The notes beneath the pieces were generated by a model. The model saw only the letters and a list, made by a program, of their open reading frames with translations. It made no database searches and was not told where the DNA came from. A DNA stretch of 57,883 nt from a virus, in IMG/VR virus record IMGVR_UViG_3300035661_000073, positions 1-57,883 of that record; one strand, written 5' to 3'. The translations under genes were made by a program, and so were the position numbers. Below are positions 56,248-57,883 of this stretch, piece by piece; positions within the stretch are counted from its first letter, which is position 1, and each line of letters begins with the position of its first letter.

Positions 56248-57108
56248 TTATTCGTAGCGCATGGCGAGACAAGACCCAGTCCAACCGCTTGTGGCTGTAC
56301 TAGCCGCCCCCAGCGGCACGTACATGTGGTCAGCCCCATATATTGAAGAACGTATCGGGTTCATAACAGTGAGATCAGCGGTGTAGTAGGCCAGCAGCCC
56401 CATCCCCGGATTGACCGGACCCGTTATATCCACTGGGTACAGCGGGAGCATGCCCACGTTCGAGCCGCTGGCGAGAGACCCGAGAGCGCTTTGCGGGGCC
56501 GCTGCAAACGCATTCTGGCCAGCTCTTGCAGACCTAGAAAAAGGTATATATTGACTAAATTTGGTGTTGGTGTAGGCCTGGACTTGAATGATAATGCCGT
56601 CTGACGTATCACTACCGTTGTTGTCTTTGCTGCGCTCAAGGTTAAAGATAACGTCATACGTTGGTGATTGGATCCCGATAAACAGAGCGAAGTTCACCCT
56701 GTTTACACTGGAGGAAAAATATGAGGCTGGCAGGCTGGTCACACTATTGTTTACCGACCATGCGGTCCTTGCCATCAAAATTCCGGTTATATTGCCAGCA
56801 CCATCGGAACCCGTTCCGATGGTGACCCAAAACCCAAACGTGACATTATTTGAAGCGCCTGCCCCAAGCTCAATTTTGAAAAATACCGGGCATGCCTCCT
56901 GTAAATCATCAGCGAACCGCCAGATTTGGTAGCCCGCCGGGGTGTTCGCGCCAGCAACAGTGCTAAAGGATTCATTGGCCGTTTGCCCCGTATCCCCCGT
57001 TTGCACCAACCCGCCAGCAGCAAACGATCCAAACAACGCCGCTGCGATCGCTTGAATTCTTGCCGCCGCCCCAACATCGGAGGCCAACGAAACGGTAGAT
57101 GATGCCAT
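56248..57108 (-). CDS. Tail-associated structural protein, low GC
   Basis: A 286-residue protein with AGGAGG upstream, directly after the fibre stop (TAAATG). It is beta-rich with Ser, Thr and Asn (VTFGFWVTIGTGSDGAGN; YTNTKFSQYIPFSRSARAGQ). The AT content is clearly higher than in the surrounding virion genes, suggesting a recently acquired receptor-binding or fibre-tip gene. No family was recognised. Confidence 0.6.
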   Translation of the reverse strand: MASSTVSLASDVGAAARIQAIAAALFGSFAAGGLVQTGDTGQTANESFSTVAGANTPAGYQIWRFADDLQEACPVFFKIELGAGASNNVTFGFWVTIGTGSDGAGNITGILMARTAWSVNNSVTSLPASYFSSSVNRVNFALFIGIQSPTYDVIFNLERSKDNNGSDTSDGIIIQVQAYTNTKFSQYIPFSRSARAGQNAFAAAPQSALGSLASGSNVGMLPLYPVDITGPVNPGMGLLAYYTADLTVMNPIRSSIYGADHMYVPLGAASTATSGWTGSCLAMRYE

Positions 57109-57883
57109 TTAAACCTCCTGCGGAATATGAACCACGGTCAGGGTGATGGCCCGACCCACCGTGTCGTTGTTGGTGATGGCGACATAGGCCGTGACGGAAA
57201 CCGGGTCATCATCGTTGGCGAAGATTGGCTTGGGGTCCTGCAGGACGCGCAGAGCCCCAGTAGCAGTCACCGTGTCAGCCACTACGCCAGAGCCACTACG
57301 GGGGTAGCTGTTGACGTTGCGGGATGCGTCAGCGGTTCGTGCGGCGGCCGTCGCGCAGACCCGCACCCAGGCAGGGTAGTCCGTTTCAAGGACCTTGATG
57401 AGTGTGGTCTTGGCGAGGTCTACCTGCACATTGGCCGTGGCCCCCGGTGCAATGCTGGCGGTGGTGATGGTCGCCGTGGTGCTGGTGCCGCCGCCGCTCC
57501 CCGCCGGCCCCGCCGGTCCCTGCACCCCCGCCCCGCCGCCGCCGAGGTCCAGGCTGTCCACCCAGCCGAGCAGGTAGGCCCCGCAACTGGCGTCGTTGGC
57601 CGCGTAGTAGACGCTGTCCGACTCCAACACCAGATCGCCGGGGATCGCGGATCCGGTAACCACTGTCGCCGTTTCATACAGCAGCGGCGGCGGGTTGGTC
57701 GAGGATGTCAGGCCACCGTAGCCGTTGTTCGGAGCCAGCAGCACCACGGCCTCGTTGTTGTTGTAGGCGCGGATCATGGCCCGGATGGCCACAGCGGTGG
57801 ACGGCACCAGGTGCCCGTTCCCACGCACGGCCACGGCAACCCAGGTCGGCGTAACCGGATCCCCCTGAGCCCCGGAGGCAATC
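57109..57883 (-). CDS. Collagen-like tail fibre protein, C-terminal part (joins 1-1353)
   Basis: This is the continuation of the fibre gene starting at 1353; bases 57757-57883 duplicate 1-127. The C-terminal 216 residues follow in frame from the left-edge codon. They contain a beta-rich domain (YNNNEAVVLLAPNNGYGGLT), a short Gly/Pro stretch (GVQGPAGPAGSGGG) and a final beta domain ending TLTVVHIPQEV. The C-terminal end probably carries the trimerisation or receptor-binding head. Confidence 0.85.
   Translation of the reverse strand, partial: IASGAQGDPVTPTWVAVAVRGNGHLVPSTAVAIRAMIRAYNNNEAVVLLAPNNGYGGLTSSTNPPPLLYETATVVTGSAIPGDLVLESDSVYYAANDASCGAYLLGWVDSLDLGGGGAGVQGPAGPAGSGGGTSTTATITTASIAPGATANVQVDLAKTTLIKVLETDYPAWVRVCATAAARTADASRNVNSYPRSGSGVVADTVTATGALRVLQDPKPIFANDDDPVSVTAYVAITNNDTVGRAITLTVVHIPQEV
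57757..57883. repeat. Terminal direct repeat, right copy
   Basis: Identical to bases 1-127. Removing one copy gives a 57,756-bp circle with an intact fibre gene. Confidence 0.95.

Overview
The window is a complete tailed-phage genome, almost certainly circularised during assembly: bases 1-127 are repeated exactly at 57757-57883, leaving a 57,756-bp unit. The repeat lies inside a tail-fibre gene whose reading frame runs cleanly across the junction. The DNA is GC-rich and densely packed, with many ATGA, GTGA and TGATG overlaps. The virion genes (small and large terminase, portal, scaffold, P22/HK97-type coat, adaptor, nozzle-like protein, collagen-like fibres, a very large internal or ejection protein) occur without a tape measure, sheath or tail-tube gene. 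This points to a podovirus-like phage. A heptosyltransferase-like gene and a spanin-like gene suggest a Gram-negative host. No integrase, tRNA, DNA polymerase, primase, replicative helicase or RNA polymerase was recognised.

Layout. Two transcription arms diverge from a roughly 720-bp non-coding region (23.4-24.1 kb). It carries a sigma70-like leftward promoter with an overlapping operator-like inverted repeat, a sigma70-like rightward promoter and several hairpins. The leftward arm (23.3 kb down to 1, then 57.9 down to 43.4 kb) starts with a RepL-like winged-helix protein, a GT9 glycosyltransferase and small regulators. It continues through small terminase, zinc-ribbon proteins, a stand-alone Hint-domain protein, intein-containing large terminase, portal, scaffold, coat, connector genes with an embedded ATP-grasp (PurD-like) gene, and a beta-propeller fused to an adaptor-like domain. 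Nozzle and fibre genes, a cupin-like protein and internal virion proteins follow, ending in a 2,212-residue protein with GGDEF-like and ParB-like domains. The rightward arm (24.2-43.4 kb) begins with more than 20 very small accessory genes (zinc finger, HTH, pentapeptide-repeat, beta-helix-like, Ala-rich). Then come an HNH-AP2 endonuclease, a recombination and replication set (coiled-coil recombination-associated protein, putative annealing protein, OB-fold protein, initiator-like protein, DnaC-like loader, PDDEXK-like nuclease, SSB), a lysis set (membrane-anchored transglycosylase, spanin-like protein, holin candidate) and a SunS-like glycosyltransferase. The arms converge and overlap by 29 bp at 43.38 kb.

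Most unusual is the large terminase. An intein interrupts its Walker A motif, and the homing endonuclease that would normally be fused inside the intein is a separate gene on the opposite strand within it, so both strands of the same stretch appear to be coding. A second, stand-alone Hint-domain gene sits just upstream. A further novelty is a recurrent intergenic motif, ATCAG-N13-CTGAT, at the head of at least seven gene blocks, with a related TGACTAA element before late genes. This looks like a phage-specific promoter or operator system.
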